From Mycolicibacterium sp. P9-22 (GTDB taxonomy: Bacteria; Actinomycetota; Actinomycetes; Mycobacteriales; Mycobacteriaceae), in the NCBI RefSeq assembly GCF_008329585.1, contig NZ_NPKP01000001.1:372001-436000 (forward strand): 64,000 nt of DNA. Direction: 5' to 3'. Each line of letters opens with the position of its first letter. Positions within the stretch are counted from its first letter, which is position 1. Of this stretch, positions 1 to 7,849 are shown piece by piece. The position numbers were made by a program, and so were the translations under genes. Below the pieces are notes generated by a model, which saw only the letters and a list, made by a program, of their open reading frames with translations, had not been told where the DNA came from and did not search any database.

Positions 1-459
1 ACGATGAAACGGCTCGTCGAGAAGGCCGGTGCCACCAACATCGGTGCCGAGATGGATCCGTCGCATCTGTTCTGGCAGGGTATCGACCCGGTCGCGGCCA
101 TCGAATGGCTCGGTCCGCTGGTGTTCCACGCGGCAGCCAAGGACACTCGGATAAACGAAAACTGCAAGATTTATGGAGTCCTCGACGAACGTTTCACCCG
201 AATCCCATTGGATCAGAACCCTACCGGCCTTGGGGGACGACATCGGGTGAACAAGTGGCCCGAAGATTCGGCGTGGGATTTCGTCGCGGTTGGGCGGGGC
301 CACGACGTGCAGTTCTGGCGGCGCTTCCTGCAGGCGTTGGAGAGCATTGATCCGAACATGGCGGTCAACATCGAACACGAGGACGTCGACCTGGATCGAC
401 TCGAGGGTCTGCAGGTCGCCGCTGAGACGCTGACGGCGGCGAACTCCGTCGTTGTCTAG
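1..459 (+). CDS. Sugar phosphate isomerase/epimerase family protein (5' end outside window)
   Basis: The reading frame enters from the left edge and stops with TAG at 457-459, so only the C-terminal 152 residues are visible. It reads as the second half of a xylose-isomerase-like TIM barrel (IolE/EndoIV fold): EMDPSHLFWQG near visible residue 17, FHAAAKD, a long loop and IEHEDVD near the end supply the acidic and His residues that bind the divalent metal in this fold. Members isomerise, epimerise or dehydrate sugars and polyols; the substrate cannot be read here. The stop codon lies inside a LacI-type palindrome (455-470), and a lacI-family gene follows on the same strand, which suggests one sugar-related regulon. 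Confidence 0.75.
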   Translation, partial: TMKRLVEKAGATNIGAEMDPSHLFWQGIDPVAAIEWLGPLVFHAAAKDTRINENCKIYGVLDERFTRIPLDQNPTGLGGRHRVNKWPEDSAWDFVAVGRGHDVQFWRRFLQALESIDPNMAVNIEHEDVDLDRLEGLQVAAETLTAANSVVV

Positions 460-470
460 ACCGCTCTAGA
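455..470. promoter_or_regulatory. Operator-like palindrome O1 for the adjacent LacI regulator
   Basis: TCTAGACCGCTCTAGA has 6-bp arms around a CG-centred core, the usual form of a LacI-family operator. It nearly matches the perfect palindrome at 1617-1630 on the other side of the regulator gene. Its position 75 bp before the regulator start suggests autoregulation. It overlaps the stop codon of the upstream isomerase gene. Confidence 0.65.
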
Positions 471-545
471 TTGCCATTGTCCGCCCCTTCGGGTCGTAGG
501 ATCGTTCTTCCGGTCGGGTGTCACGACGGATGAAGGGGATTGACG

Positions 546-1568
546 GTGGAAACCGGAGACATACCGCGCTCCCCGGCGGCAAGACGTGCCACGCTGGCGG
601 ATGTGGCCGCCAGGGCCGGGGTGTCGCGTGCCCTGGTGTCCATCGTGATCCGCGAGGCGCCGGGCGCCAGCACGGCCACCCGCGAGCGGGTGCTACGTGC
701 CGCCGCTGAACTCGGCTACCGACCCGACGTGCGCGCCAGACTGCTTGCCCGCAGCAGATCCAAGCTGATCGGAGCGGTTTTCGGGCTGGCAGGGACCTTT
801 CACTTCGATGTTCTGGACGGGCTGTACAACGCCGCAGAGGAGCGCGGCTACGAGTTGATCCTCAGTGCGCTCACCCAGAGCCGCGGAGAGAGCAGGGCGG
901 TGCAAAGTCTGCAGGATTTTCGCCTGGATGCTCTGATCATGATTGGTCCGGACATCGAGAATCCGGCCCTGGCCGGCAAGGTTCCGTTGGTCACGGTCGG
1001 CTGGCGGGTCGAGGACAGTGCGGTCGACTGCGTGCGTACCTCCGATGTCGAGGGGATGCGTTTGGCTGTCGATCACCTCGTGGAGCGTGGCCATCGCCGC
1101 ATCACGCACGTCGATGGTGGGACCGGCGCAGTGTCGGCGTCCCGCGGTGAGGCGTTTTTGCAGGCCATGCGTGCGCACGGGCTGGCTGCCGATGCGAGAG
1201 TCCTCACCGGCGGACTGACCCGGTTCGAGGGTTACACCGCGGCGCGCACGATGCTCGACGATCCACAGTTGCCAACCGCAGTCATCGGGTTCAACGACGA
1301 GGTGGCGCACTCCGTGCTCGAGGCGTTCATGCACGCGGGACATCGTGTTCCACAGGATATTTCGGTTGTCGGCTGGGACAACTCGCTGGTCTCCAAGTTG
1401 CCGCACGTCCGGCTGACGACCATCAGCCAGGACCCCTCGCTGATCGCGAAGCTTGCCGTTGATCGCGCAATCTCGCGGGTGGAGGGTGGCACCATCGGCG
1501 AGCGGGACATCGTGCTGACGCCCACCTTGATGGTTCGGGCGACCACCGGTTCTGCCCGGTTGGACTGA
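546..1568 (+). CDS. LacI family transcriptional regulator
   Basis: A 340-residue repressor of standard LacI length. The N-terminal helix-turn-helix and hinge (ATLADVAARAGVSRALVSIV, about residues 16-35) is followed by a periplasmic-binding-protein-like sugar sensor domain. The GTG at 546 is preferred because AAGGGGA at 533-539 is a well-spaced ribosome binding site for it; an in-frame TTG at 540 lies directly on that site and is unlikely. The gene lies between an isomerase and a diiron oxygenase operon. Near-identical palindromes flank it at 455-470 and 1616-1631, so it probably represses itself and the downstream operon in response to a sugar-like ligand. The effector is unknown. Confidence 0.9.
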   Translation: METGDIPRSPAARRATLADVAARAGVSRALVSIVIREAPGASTATRERVLRAAAELGYRPDVRARLLARSRSKLIGAVFGLAGTFHFDVLDGLYNAAEERGYELILSALTQSRGESRAVQSLQDFRLDALIMIGPDIENPALAGKVPLVTVGWRVEDSAVDCVRTSDVEGMRLAVDHLVERGHRRITHVDGGTGAVSASRGEAFLQAMRAHGLAADARVLTGGLTRFEGYTAARTMLDDPQLPTAVIGFNDEVAHSVLEAFMHAGHRVPQDISVVGWDNSLVSKLPHVRLTTISQDPSLIAKLAVDRAISRVEGGTIGERDIVLTPTLMVRATTGSARLD

Positions 1569-1584
1569 GCTCGGAAAGTTCTCA

Positions 1585-1613
1585 TTGACACAGCAGAGCC
1601 GCTCTCCTACTCT
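1585..1613 (+). promoter_or_regulatory. Sigma-A-type promoter of the desaturase operon
   Basis: A perfect -35 TTGACA (1585-1590) is followed after 17 bp by TACTCT (1608-1613). The predicted transcription start near 1620 falls inside the palindrome 1616-1631, the usual geometry for repression by a LacI protein. Confidence 0.7.
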
Positions 1614-1615
1614 CT

Positions 1616-1631
1616 TCTAGAGCGCTCTAGT
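1616..1631. promoter_or_regulatory. Operator-like palindrome O2 for the adjacent LacI regulator
   Basis: CTAGAGCGCTCTAG (1617-1630) is a perfect 14-bp palindrome with a central CG. It begins 3 bp after the -10 box of the operon promoter and so covers the expected start site. It shares the TCTAGA half-sites with the palindrome at 455-470. Confidence 0.75.
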
Positions 1632-1668
1632 AATCTGTATCACATACCAGATGGAGGTGATTCCGCTC

Positions 1669-2769
1669 ATGGGTGGTGAACTGCTGGCCCGCTACGACCT
1701 GGCTGGACCCGTTGGGCGGCAGGCTGTCGAAAACGGCCTGTCGGGGGTCGCATGGTTTCGTAGTGCCATCCCTCGCAAGCGCATGAAGGAGCTGATGCGC
1801 CGGTCCGATGAGCAGGCGACCAGGGATACCGCCATCTGGCTCGGGTCTCTGGTGCTGACCGGAACCGCCGGGGCGATCGCCTGGGCGACGGGGAAGAAGT
1901 GGGCGGCCGTGCCTGCGTTCGCAGCGTACGGCGTGCTCTACGGGTCGGCCTCGGATTCACGTTGGCACGAGAGTGGCCATGGCACACTCTTCGCCACGCC
2001 GCGCAAGAACGACGTTGTCTATCAGATCGCGTCGTTCATGCAGATGCGAGACCCGACGGTTTGGCGGTGGAGCCACACCCGGCACCACACCGACACTCTC
2101 ATCGTCGGTCGAGATCCTGAGATCACGGCCATGCGTCCCGCGCGTCTCGGACGGATCGTTGCGAACCTCTTCGGCCTGATCGACGTCCCGATGGCGTTCA
2201 AGGACATGATCATCCGAGCGTCCGGCCGACTGGGCGAAGAGGAATCCACCTACGTCCCAGAGTCGGAGCGATCGAAGGTCACCCGCATGGCGCGGATCTC
2301 CATCGGTATCTACGGAGCCACCGTGCTCAGCTGCCTGGCGACCCGATCGGTGCTCCCGGCAATGTTGATCGGACTGCCGCGTGCCTACGGTGCCACGATG
2401 TTCAATCTCTACGGGCTGACCCAGCATGCGGGGCTCGGCGAAAACGTCATCGACCACCGGCTGAACACGCGGACGGTCAAGATGAACCGGCTGAACCGAT
2501 TCCTCTACTCCAACATGAACTATCACATCGAACACCACATGTTCCCGATGGTGCCGTCGCACAATCTCGCGGAACTGCACGAGGTGATCAAGAACGACTG
2601 CCCGGAGCCGTATCCCTCGATGTGGGCGGCATACAAGGAGATCATTCCGGCAGTGCTGAGGCAGCTCAAGGACCAGACGTATTACATACGGCGCGAACTT
2701 CCCTCAGATGCCGCGCCGTACAAGGAACCGGACCTAGCCGAGTCCGGAGCCTCGAATGCCGCCGGCTGA
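1669..2769 (+). CDS. Fatty-acid-desaturase-superfamily diiron oxygenase
   Basis: A 366-residue membrane-type diiron enzyme. The three histidine clusters of the family are present: HESGH (residues 100-104), HTRHH (136-140) and HIEHH (286-290), plus an extra QHAG near 252. Hydrophobic segments lie around residues 55-95 and 215-250. The family inserts a double bond or hydroxyl using O2 and two electrons. The start is ATG 1669 because GGAGGTGA (1653-1660) is an ideal Shine-Dalgarno for it; the in-frame ATG at 1651 overlaps that site. Genes for a Rieske ferredoxin and its reductase follow directly and probably supply its electrons. The substrate (lipid, terpenoid or another hydrophobic compound) is unknown. 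Confidence 0.85.
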   Translation: MGGELLARYDLAGPVGRQAVENGLSGVAWFRSAIPRKRMKELMRRSDEQATRDTAIWLGSLVLTGTAGAIAWATGKKWAAVPAFAAYGVLYGSASDSRWHESGHGTLFATPRKNDVVYQIASFMQMRDPTVWRWSHTRHHTDTLIVGRDPEITAMRPARLGRIVANLFGLIDVPMAFKDMIIRASGRLGEEESTYVPESERSKVTRMARISIGIYGATVLSCLATRSVLPAMLIGLPRAYGATMFNLYGLTQHAGLGENVIDHRLNTRTVKMNRLNRFLYSNMNYHIEHHMFPMVPSHNLAELHEVIKNDCPEPYPSMWAAYKEIIPAVLRQLKDQTYYIRRELPSDAAPYKEPDLAESGASNAAG

Positions 2770-2802
2770 CTGCACACACCACGGACATACTTGAGGAGAA
2801 CC

Positions 2803-3120
2803 ATGACCACCTGGGTAGCGGCTTGTGCCGCCGACGCCATCGAGGCAGAGGACATCGTCCCGTTCGAACACGGCGGGGACGAGTACGCGATCTACCGATC
2901 CGATGACGACCAGTACTTTGCCACCGATGGATTCTGCACCCACGAACGGGAACGTTTGTGCGACGGCTTGGTGATGGGTAAAACCATCGAATGCCCAAAG
3001 CACAACGGCCGTTTCGACTACACCTCCGGACAGGCCAAAGGCGCTCCGGTCATCGAGAACCTGCGTACCTACCCGGTCAGGGTCGATGACTCGGGCATCG
3101 TCCACATCGGAATCGGCTGA
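2803..3120 (+). CDS. Rieske [2Fe-2S] ferredoxin
   Basis: A 105-residue soluble Rieske protein. The cluster ligands are visible as C45-T-H47 and C64-P-K-H67, with 16 residues between the two pairs, as in bacterial oxygenase ferredoxins. It has no signal peptide and no oxygenase domain, so it is an electron shuttle. GAGGAGA at about 2793-2798 sets the start at ATG 2803; an upstream TTG at 2791 overlaps that ribosome site. It lies 33 bp after the diiron oxygenase gene and abuts the reductase gene, giving a reductase-ferredoxin-oxygenase relay in one operon. Confidence 0.9.
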   Translation: MTTWVAACAADAIEAEDIVPFEHGGDEYAIYRSDDDQYFATDGFCTHERERLCDGLVMGKTIECPKHNGRFDYTSGQAKGAPVIENLRTYPVRVDDSGIVHIGIG

Positions 3121-3121
3121 C

Positions 3122-4348
3122 GTGTCAGCCATGGTGATCGTCGGCGCCGGCGAATGCGGTGCACGGGCAGCCACGACGTTGCGGCAGGCCGGCTGGACCG
3201 GTTCCATCGAACTAATCGGCAACGAACGGCATCTGCCCTATGAGCGGCCGCCTCTGTCGAAGGCCGCCCTCTTGGCCGAGGACACTCCCCGGCCGGTCAT
3301 CGTGTATGACGAGGCGGTGCTCGCCGACCTCGGCATCGTGCATCACGCCGGTACCGAGGTCGTCGATATCGACCGCAGTCGACGCGAAGTGGTGCTGTCC
3401 ACGGGGGAGCACATCGGATACCACCGGGTGTTGCTTGCGACCGGGGCGTCGCCCCGACAATTACCGTTGGCGGCCGGTTTCTCCCGGGTACACACGCTGC
3501 GTACACATGAGGATGCGGTGCGCTTGCGCGCCAGCCTGCGCGCAGCCGAGCGTGTCGTCGTGATCGGAGGTGGCTTCATCGGACTCGAACTGGCCTCCGC
3601 CGCAGTATCACTGGGTGCGGATGTCACCGTTCTTGAGGCAGCCGACCGACTCCTCGGCCGTGCGGTTCCTGCCGAAATCGCGGAGCTGGTGCACGCCCGG
3701 CATGACGATGCCGGAGTGACGATCCGGTGCGCGGTGGCGCTCAGCGGAATCGCCGAATCCGATCATTCCGCCACCGTGGCACTCAGCGACGGTACGTCCG
3801 TTGATTGCGACGTGCTGATCGTCGGTGTCGGTGCGGTACCTGAGTCGGCCCTGGCCGAGAAGGCGGGCCTGGATGTCGAGAATGGGATCAAGGTCGATGC
3901 GCGACTGGCGACCTCCGATCCGGATATCTTCGCAGCGGGCGACTGCTGCTCGTTCCCACATCCGCTGTACGAAGGTCGCCGGATTCGTGTTGAGGCGTGG
4001 CGCAATGCTCAGGACCAAGCCGTCGTCGCCGCGCACAACATGATCGGCGCTGGCCGGATCTACGACGCGGTGCCGTGGTTCTGGTCGGACCAGTACGATC
4101 TGAGCCTGCAGGTCGCCGGCCTACCTGCCGAGGCCACCGCCGAGGTGGTGCGATCGCGACCCGACGGCGTGCAGATTCGCTATGGCCTCGACGGCATCGG
4201 TCGGTTGGTGTCGGCTGCGGGTATCGGTCCAGGCAACGCCGTCGCAAAAGATATTCGCTTGGCGGAGATGATGATTGCCAAGCGGATGGTCGTCGATCCG
4301 GTCGCGCTGGCGGATGCTTCCGTCAACGTCAAGCAGTTCCTCCGCTGA
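3122..4348 (+). CDS. FAD-dependent ferredoxin reductase (NAD(P)H to Rieske ferredoxin)
   Basis: A 408-residue pyridine-nucleotide-disulfide-type reductase. The FAD-binding GAGECG is at residues 8-13, and a second Rossmann motif, VVIGGGFIGLELA near 150, binds NAD(P)H. IFAAGDCCS near 275 is the conserved FAD-contact segment. The length fits the BphA4/putidaredoxin reductase group. The GTG start at 3122 follows the ferredoxin stop (3118-3120) by one base; ATG 3131 is an alternative. It should reduce the Rieske ferredoxin encoded just upstream, which then feeds the diiron oxygenase. Confidence 0.9.
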   Translation: MSAMVIVGAGECGARAATTLRQAGWTGSIELIGNERHLPYERPPLSKAALLAEDTPRPVIVYDEAVLADLGIVHHAGTEVVDIDRSRREVVLSTGEHIGYHRVLLATGASPRQLPLAAGFSRVHTLRTHEDAVRLRASLRAAERVVVIGGGFIGLELASAAVSLGADVTVLEAADRLLGRAVPAEIAELVHARHDDAGVTIRCAVALSGIAESDHSATVALSDGTSVDCDVLIVGVGAVPESALAEKAGLDVENGIKVDARLATSDPDIFAAGDCCSFPHPLYEGRRIRVEAWRNAQDQAVVAAHNMIGAGRIYDAVPWFWSDQYDLSLQVAGLPAEATAEVVRSRPDGVQIRYGLDGIGRLVSAAGIGPGNAVAKDIRLAEMMIAKRMVVDPVALADASVNVKQFLR

Positions 4349-4352
4349 CGCC

Positions 4353-5345
4353 ATGCGCCGTAATCTCGCGACATTGTCCATCGGGTCGACGCCACTGGGT
4401 TGGACCCGGATCGCCACCGGACACGACGACGGCTCGGGCTGGCTGCACTCCGGCATTGCCGTCCTGCCCGACGGTGATCTGCTTGTCGCCCACCCCGAGG
4501 GCCACGATCTCATCCGGCTGTCACCTGCGGGTGAATCCGTGCGCATCCACACCGAGCTGACCGAGATGCACTGCCTCACGGTCGCTGTCGGCCCCGACAA
4601 CCAGGTCCGGGTGTGGACCGCTGACAATGGGCACCGCTTTGTGCACAGCTCTCCCAACTACGGTGAGGTCCGAGTGCCCGGACGGCTGGTTGCGCTCGAC
4701 CTGAACGGCAACATCGTTCAGGAACTCGCAGAGCCCAAGGGGTTCGGGTCGTGGAGCCCTACGTCAGTGGCGCTCGTCAATCCGTCAGATCCAGACAGCG
4801 ATATCTGGGTGGCCGACGGATACGGGCAGAGCCTGGTTCATCTGTACACCGCTGACGGAACCCTCACCCGCACGCTCGACGGTAGCGGTTCGGGGCGCGC
4901 ATTCGACTGCCCGCACGGCATCATGGTCCGCACCGCCCGAGCCGAGAAGGTGCTCTACGTCGCCGATAGGGCGAACCAGCGGATCGTCGTTTTCGCCCTC
5001 GACGGGACGTATCTGCGTACGATCGGCACGGGTATCCTCGACAGCCCGTCGAGCATAGTGGACTACCATGGACACCTTGTGGTGACCGAATTGTTCGGGG
5101 CGCTGGCGATTTTCGACGGTGACGAATACATCGGGCACATCGGATCGTCTGGTCGCGACCACACCGCAGGCGACTGGCCCAACCGCACGGATGAGACCGG
5201 TCAGACGGTCGCCCCCCGCATCGTGGATGGAGCGTTCAACAGCCCGCACGGCATCACCGCACACGGCGGTGCCATCTACCTCACCGAATGGATGATCGGC
5301 GGTCGGGTGATTCAGCTTCGTCCAACGGGTGCCGCAGCCAGATGA
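4353..5345 (+). CDS. NHL-repeat/SMP-30-like beta-propeller protein
   Basis: A 330-residue protein with recurring propeller-blade motifs: VLPDGDLLVAHPEG, DIWVADGYGQSLVHLYTADG, VLYVADRANQRIVVFALDGTYL and FNSPHGITAHGGAIYLTEW. These match NHL or SMP-30/gluconolactonase-like propellers. No signal peptide is visible, so it is probably cytosolic. It starts 4 bp after the reductase gene and is the last gene of the diiron oxygenase operon. It may act as a lactonase or hydrolase on the oxygenated product, but the propeller alone does not settle a function. An in-frame upstream start (4275) would overlap the reductase and is disfavoured. Confidence 0.7.
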   Translation: MRRNLATLSIGSTPLGWTRIATGHDDGSGWLHSGIAVLPDGDLLVAHPEGHDLIRLSPAGESVRIHTELTEMHCLTVAVGPDNQVRVWTADNGHRFVHSSPNYGEVRVPGRLVALDLNGNIVQELAEPKGFGSWSPTSVALVNPSDPDSDIWVADGYGQSLVHLYTADGTLTRTLDGSGSGRAFDCPHGIMVRTARAEKVLYVADRANQRIVVFALDGTYLRTIGTGILDSPSSIVDYHGHLVVTELFGALAIFDGDEYIGHIGSSGRDHTAGDWPNRTDETGQTVAPRIVDGAFNSPHGITAHGGAIYLTEWMIGGRVIQLRPTGAAAR

Positions 5346-5513
5346 GGCGGCCTCTGCCGACCGGCTGCCGATCAACCGTCGGTGGACGATCACCAGAAGG
5401 TCACCCACCCTCGCCCTCTGCGATGTCAGTCACCGGTACACGGACGACGGTGCCGGTGGCGGCGAGTCCCAGGCGCTGTGTAGCGCCGGTGTCGGCCGGG
5501 TATACGGTGCCTC

Positions 5514-5987
5514 ATGACCACCTCAACACTGAAGACTGAAGATGCCGGCCCACACACCGTGAGCCGCAGCGTCCAGGTGGCCGCACCGGTCACGGCGCTG
5601 TTCGACCAGATCGCCGACCCGCACCGGCACCACGATCTCGATGGTTCGGGCACTGTGCGCGATGCCGACGTGAAGGGGCCGCACCGGCTCGCCGAGGGCG
5701 ATAAGTTCACCGTGGCCATGACCCAGTTCGGCCTGCCCTACAAGATCACCTCGAAGGTGACTGCGGTGCAGGAGAATCACCTCGTCGAATGGGAGCATCC
5801 ACTGGGCCATCGCTGGCGCTGGGAACTCACTGAGGTCAGCCCCGGCACCACGAAGGTCACCGAAACCTTCGACTATTCGACCGCGAAGGTCCCGTTCGTC
5901 ATCGAACTGCTCGGGTACCACAAGAAGAACGGCGAGGGTATCGAGTCCACTCTGAAGGGCCTGGCCGACCGCTACGAAACGCACTAG
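5514..5987 (+). CDS. SRPBCC family protein
   Basis: A 157-residue START/Bet v1-like helix-grip protein. It opens with SRSVQVAAPVTALFDQIADPHRHHDLDGSG, the usual first strand and helix of polyketide-cyclase/SRPBCC proteins, and contains VEWEHPLGHRWRWEL and TFDYSTAKVPF in the central sheet. Such proteins bind hydrophobic ligands; no catalytic residues can be assigned. TATACGGT lies 5 bp before the ATG, so the mRNA may be leaderless or nearly so. The gene stands between the desaturase operon and the end of the converging polyol operon and is not obviously part of either. Confidence 0.8.
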   Translation: MTTSTLKTEDAGPHTVSRSVQVAAPVTALFDQIADPHRHHDLDGSGTVRDADVKGPHRLAEGDKFTVAMTQFGLPYKITSKVTAVQENHLVEWEHPLGHRWRWELTEVSPGTTKVTETFDYSTAKVPFVIELLGYHKKNGEGIESTLKGLADRYETH

Positions 5988-6002
5988 CCGGCTGACGCCG
6001 CG

Positions 6003-6983
6003 TCACCTGGGTGCGAGCCCGGCCGCCCGGTAGGCCGCGTCCACCAGCGCCATATTGGCCACCGCGTCGTCTACGCCGAACGGCAGCGGCGCACCGCGCT
6101 GCACGTGCGCGGCGAACGCCTCCAGCTGATAGCTGTAGGACGGCCGGGTGCCGTGATGCTCGACGGTGCTGCCGCCGGCAGTGCTCACCGTCAGCCGGTC
6201 GTCCTCGGCGGGGTGGATGAAATCGTGCACAAAGGCCTCCCCGGCACTGCCGGCGATCTTCAGCGTGAACGAATAGTCTGGTGCCACCATCGAATTGGTG
6301 GACAGTCCGGTGGCGCCGTTGGGGAATTCGAGCTCGACATCGCAGCGCGCGTCGACCCCCGGGGAGCGCAGTTCGGCGCGCGCACCGGTGACGGCCGGAC
6401 CTCCGAGACAGAAGCGTCCCAGGGTCCGCATGACGTGCAGGCCGTAGCACCCCAGATCCATCAGCGCGCCGCCGGCCAGATCCAGTGACCAGCGCGGGTC
6501 GTCATCGCCGGGCGCGGGCATCGCCATCCGCACCTCGACCCGGCGGATCTCACCCAGTTCGCCGTCGATCGCCAACTGGAACGCCCGCCGGGTCACCGGG
6601 TGGAAGAAGTAGTGGAATCCCTCCAGCACGGTGACGCCGGCCGACTCGGCGGCATCGGCCACCCGGATCGCCTCGGGGTGATCACGGGCGAACGGCTTCT
6701 CGCTCAGCACCGGCTTTCCCGCAGCGATCGCGGCGAGGTTCCACGGCGCATGCAGCGCATTGGCCAGCGGGTTGTAGATGATGTCGACCTCAGGATGTTC
6801 GATCACGTCCTGGTAGGAATCCAGGACCCGTTCGACGCCGTACTTGCCGGCGAAGGCCTCGGCCCGACCGCGGTCCCGCGCCGCCACCGCCACCAGGCGG
6901 TGACCGAGCTCGACGGCCGGGCCGACGATCGCGACCTCCGCGATCCGGGACGCCCCGAGCACCCCGATGCGGAGTGGACTCAT
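6003..6983 (-). CDS. Gfo/Idh/MocA family oxidoreductase
   Basis: A 326-residue NAD(P)-dependent sugar or polyol dehydrogenase. The N-terminal Rossmann motif is RIGVLGASRIAEVAI, the family signature lysine is in LSEKPFA (about residues 94-100), and the C-terminal domain carries GGALMDLGCYGLH, which holds the active-site region. It is the last gene of a four-gene operon; its start ATG overlaps the stop of the TIM-barrel gene by 4 bp. It resembles glucose-fructose oxidoreductase or dihydrodiol-dehydrogenase-like members more than true inositol dehydrogenase. It probably oxidises or reduces an intermediate of the same pathway as its neighbours. Confidence 0.88.
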   Translation of the reverse strand: MSPLRIGVLGASRIAEVAIVGPAVELGHRLVAVAARDRGRAEAFAGKYGVERVLDSYQDVIEHPEVDIIYNPLANALHAPWNLAAIAAGKPVLSEKPFARDHPEAIRVADAAESAGVTVLEGFHYFFHPVTRRAFQLAIDGELGEIRRVEVRMAMPAPGDDDPRWSLDLAGGALMDLGCYGLHVMRTLGRFCLGGPAVTGARAELRSPGVDARCDVELEFPNGATGLSTNSMVAPDYSFTLKIAGSAGEAFVHDFIHPAEDDRLTVSTAGGSTVEHHGTRPSYSYQLEAFAAHVQRGAPLPFGVDDAVANMALVDAAYRAAGLAPR

Positions 6984-7849
6984 CCAGTCACGCTGTTCAG
7001 GTACGCGACGCTGGCACGCACATCGGCCAGCGGACCGTCACCGTCCGGCGCGCCCTCGAGGATGGTGTCCTGCTCCATCACGAACCAGCCGTCGAAACCG
7101 TTGTCGCGCAGCACCGAAACGATGCCCGCAATATCAACGTCACCGGTGCCCAGCGGCGTGTACATCCCGGCCTTCACGGCGTCGGTGTAGCTCAGTTCGC
7201 CGGACTGCACCTTGGCGGCCAGCGCCGCGTCCACATCCTTGAGGTGGGTGTGCGCGATCCGCTGTGGCACCGCCTTGGCCAGTTCCAGCGGATCGGTGCC
7301 GCCGATCAGCAGGTGACCGGTGTCCAGGCACAACGGAATCGACGATCCGGCCAGCACCCGGTCCACTTCGGCGCGGGTCTCCACCGTGGTGCCCACATGT
7401 GGGTGCAGCACCGCGAGCAGACCCCGGTCGGCGACGATTCCGGCCAGCCGGTCCAGGTTGGCCAGCAGGGTGGCCCACTGCGACTCGTCGAGCACCGGGC
7501 GTGAATCGTAACCGTCGGCGCCGGTGGCGGCGGCGAGCACCACCACGCCGGCACCCGCGGCCACCAGCGAATCCAGCGGTCCGGCAAGGTCATCGGCCGG
7601 ATCGTGGTCGTCCCGGTGCAGCACCACCGGGACGAATCCGCCCACACAGGCCAATTGGTGCTGTGCCAGTATCGATTTCAGCTCCCCGGTGTCGGTGGGC
7701 AGAAAACCCTCCGGGCCGAGTTCGGTGGCGGTCAGCCCGACACCGCTCATCTCGGTGAGGACACGGTCGGGGTCGAGCTGGAAGCCCCAGCCGGGAACCT
7801 CGCACACCCCCCAGGAGATCGGTGCTCCCGCGATCTTGATTCCACTCAT
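6980..7849 (-). CDS. IolE-like sugar phosphate isomerase/epimerase (TIM barrel)
   Basis: A 289-residue xylose-isomerase-like TIM barrel. The start KIAGAPISWGVCEVPGWGFQ resembles the N-terminus of 2-keto-myo-inositol dehydratase (IolE). Metal-ligand segments are visible as LHPHVGTTVE, LCLDTGHLLIGG, THLKDVD and WFVMEQD, the Glu/Asp/His/Glu pattern of the fold. It lies between two Gfo/Idh/MocA dehydrogenases with 4-bp overlaps on both sides, so all three are translated together. The likely role is dehydration or isomerisation of the ketone formed by the IolG-like enzyme. The exact sugar is not known. Confidence 0.85.
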   Translation of the reverse strand: MSGIKIAGAPISWGVCEVPGWGFQLDPDRVLTEMSGVGLTATELGPEGFLPTDTGELKSILAQHQLACVGGFVPVVLHRDDHDPADDLAGPLDSLVAAGAGVVVLAAATGADGYDSRPVLDESQWATLLANLDRLAGIVADRGLLAVLHPHVGTTVETRAEVDRVLAGSSIPLCLDTGHLLIGGTDPLELAKAVPQRIAHTHLKDVDAALAAKVQSGELSYTDAVKAGMYTPLGTGDVDIAGIVSVLRDNGFDGWFVMEQDTILEGAPDGDGPLADVRASVAYLNSVTG

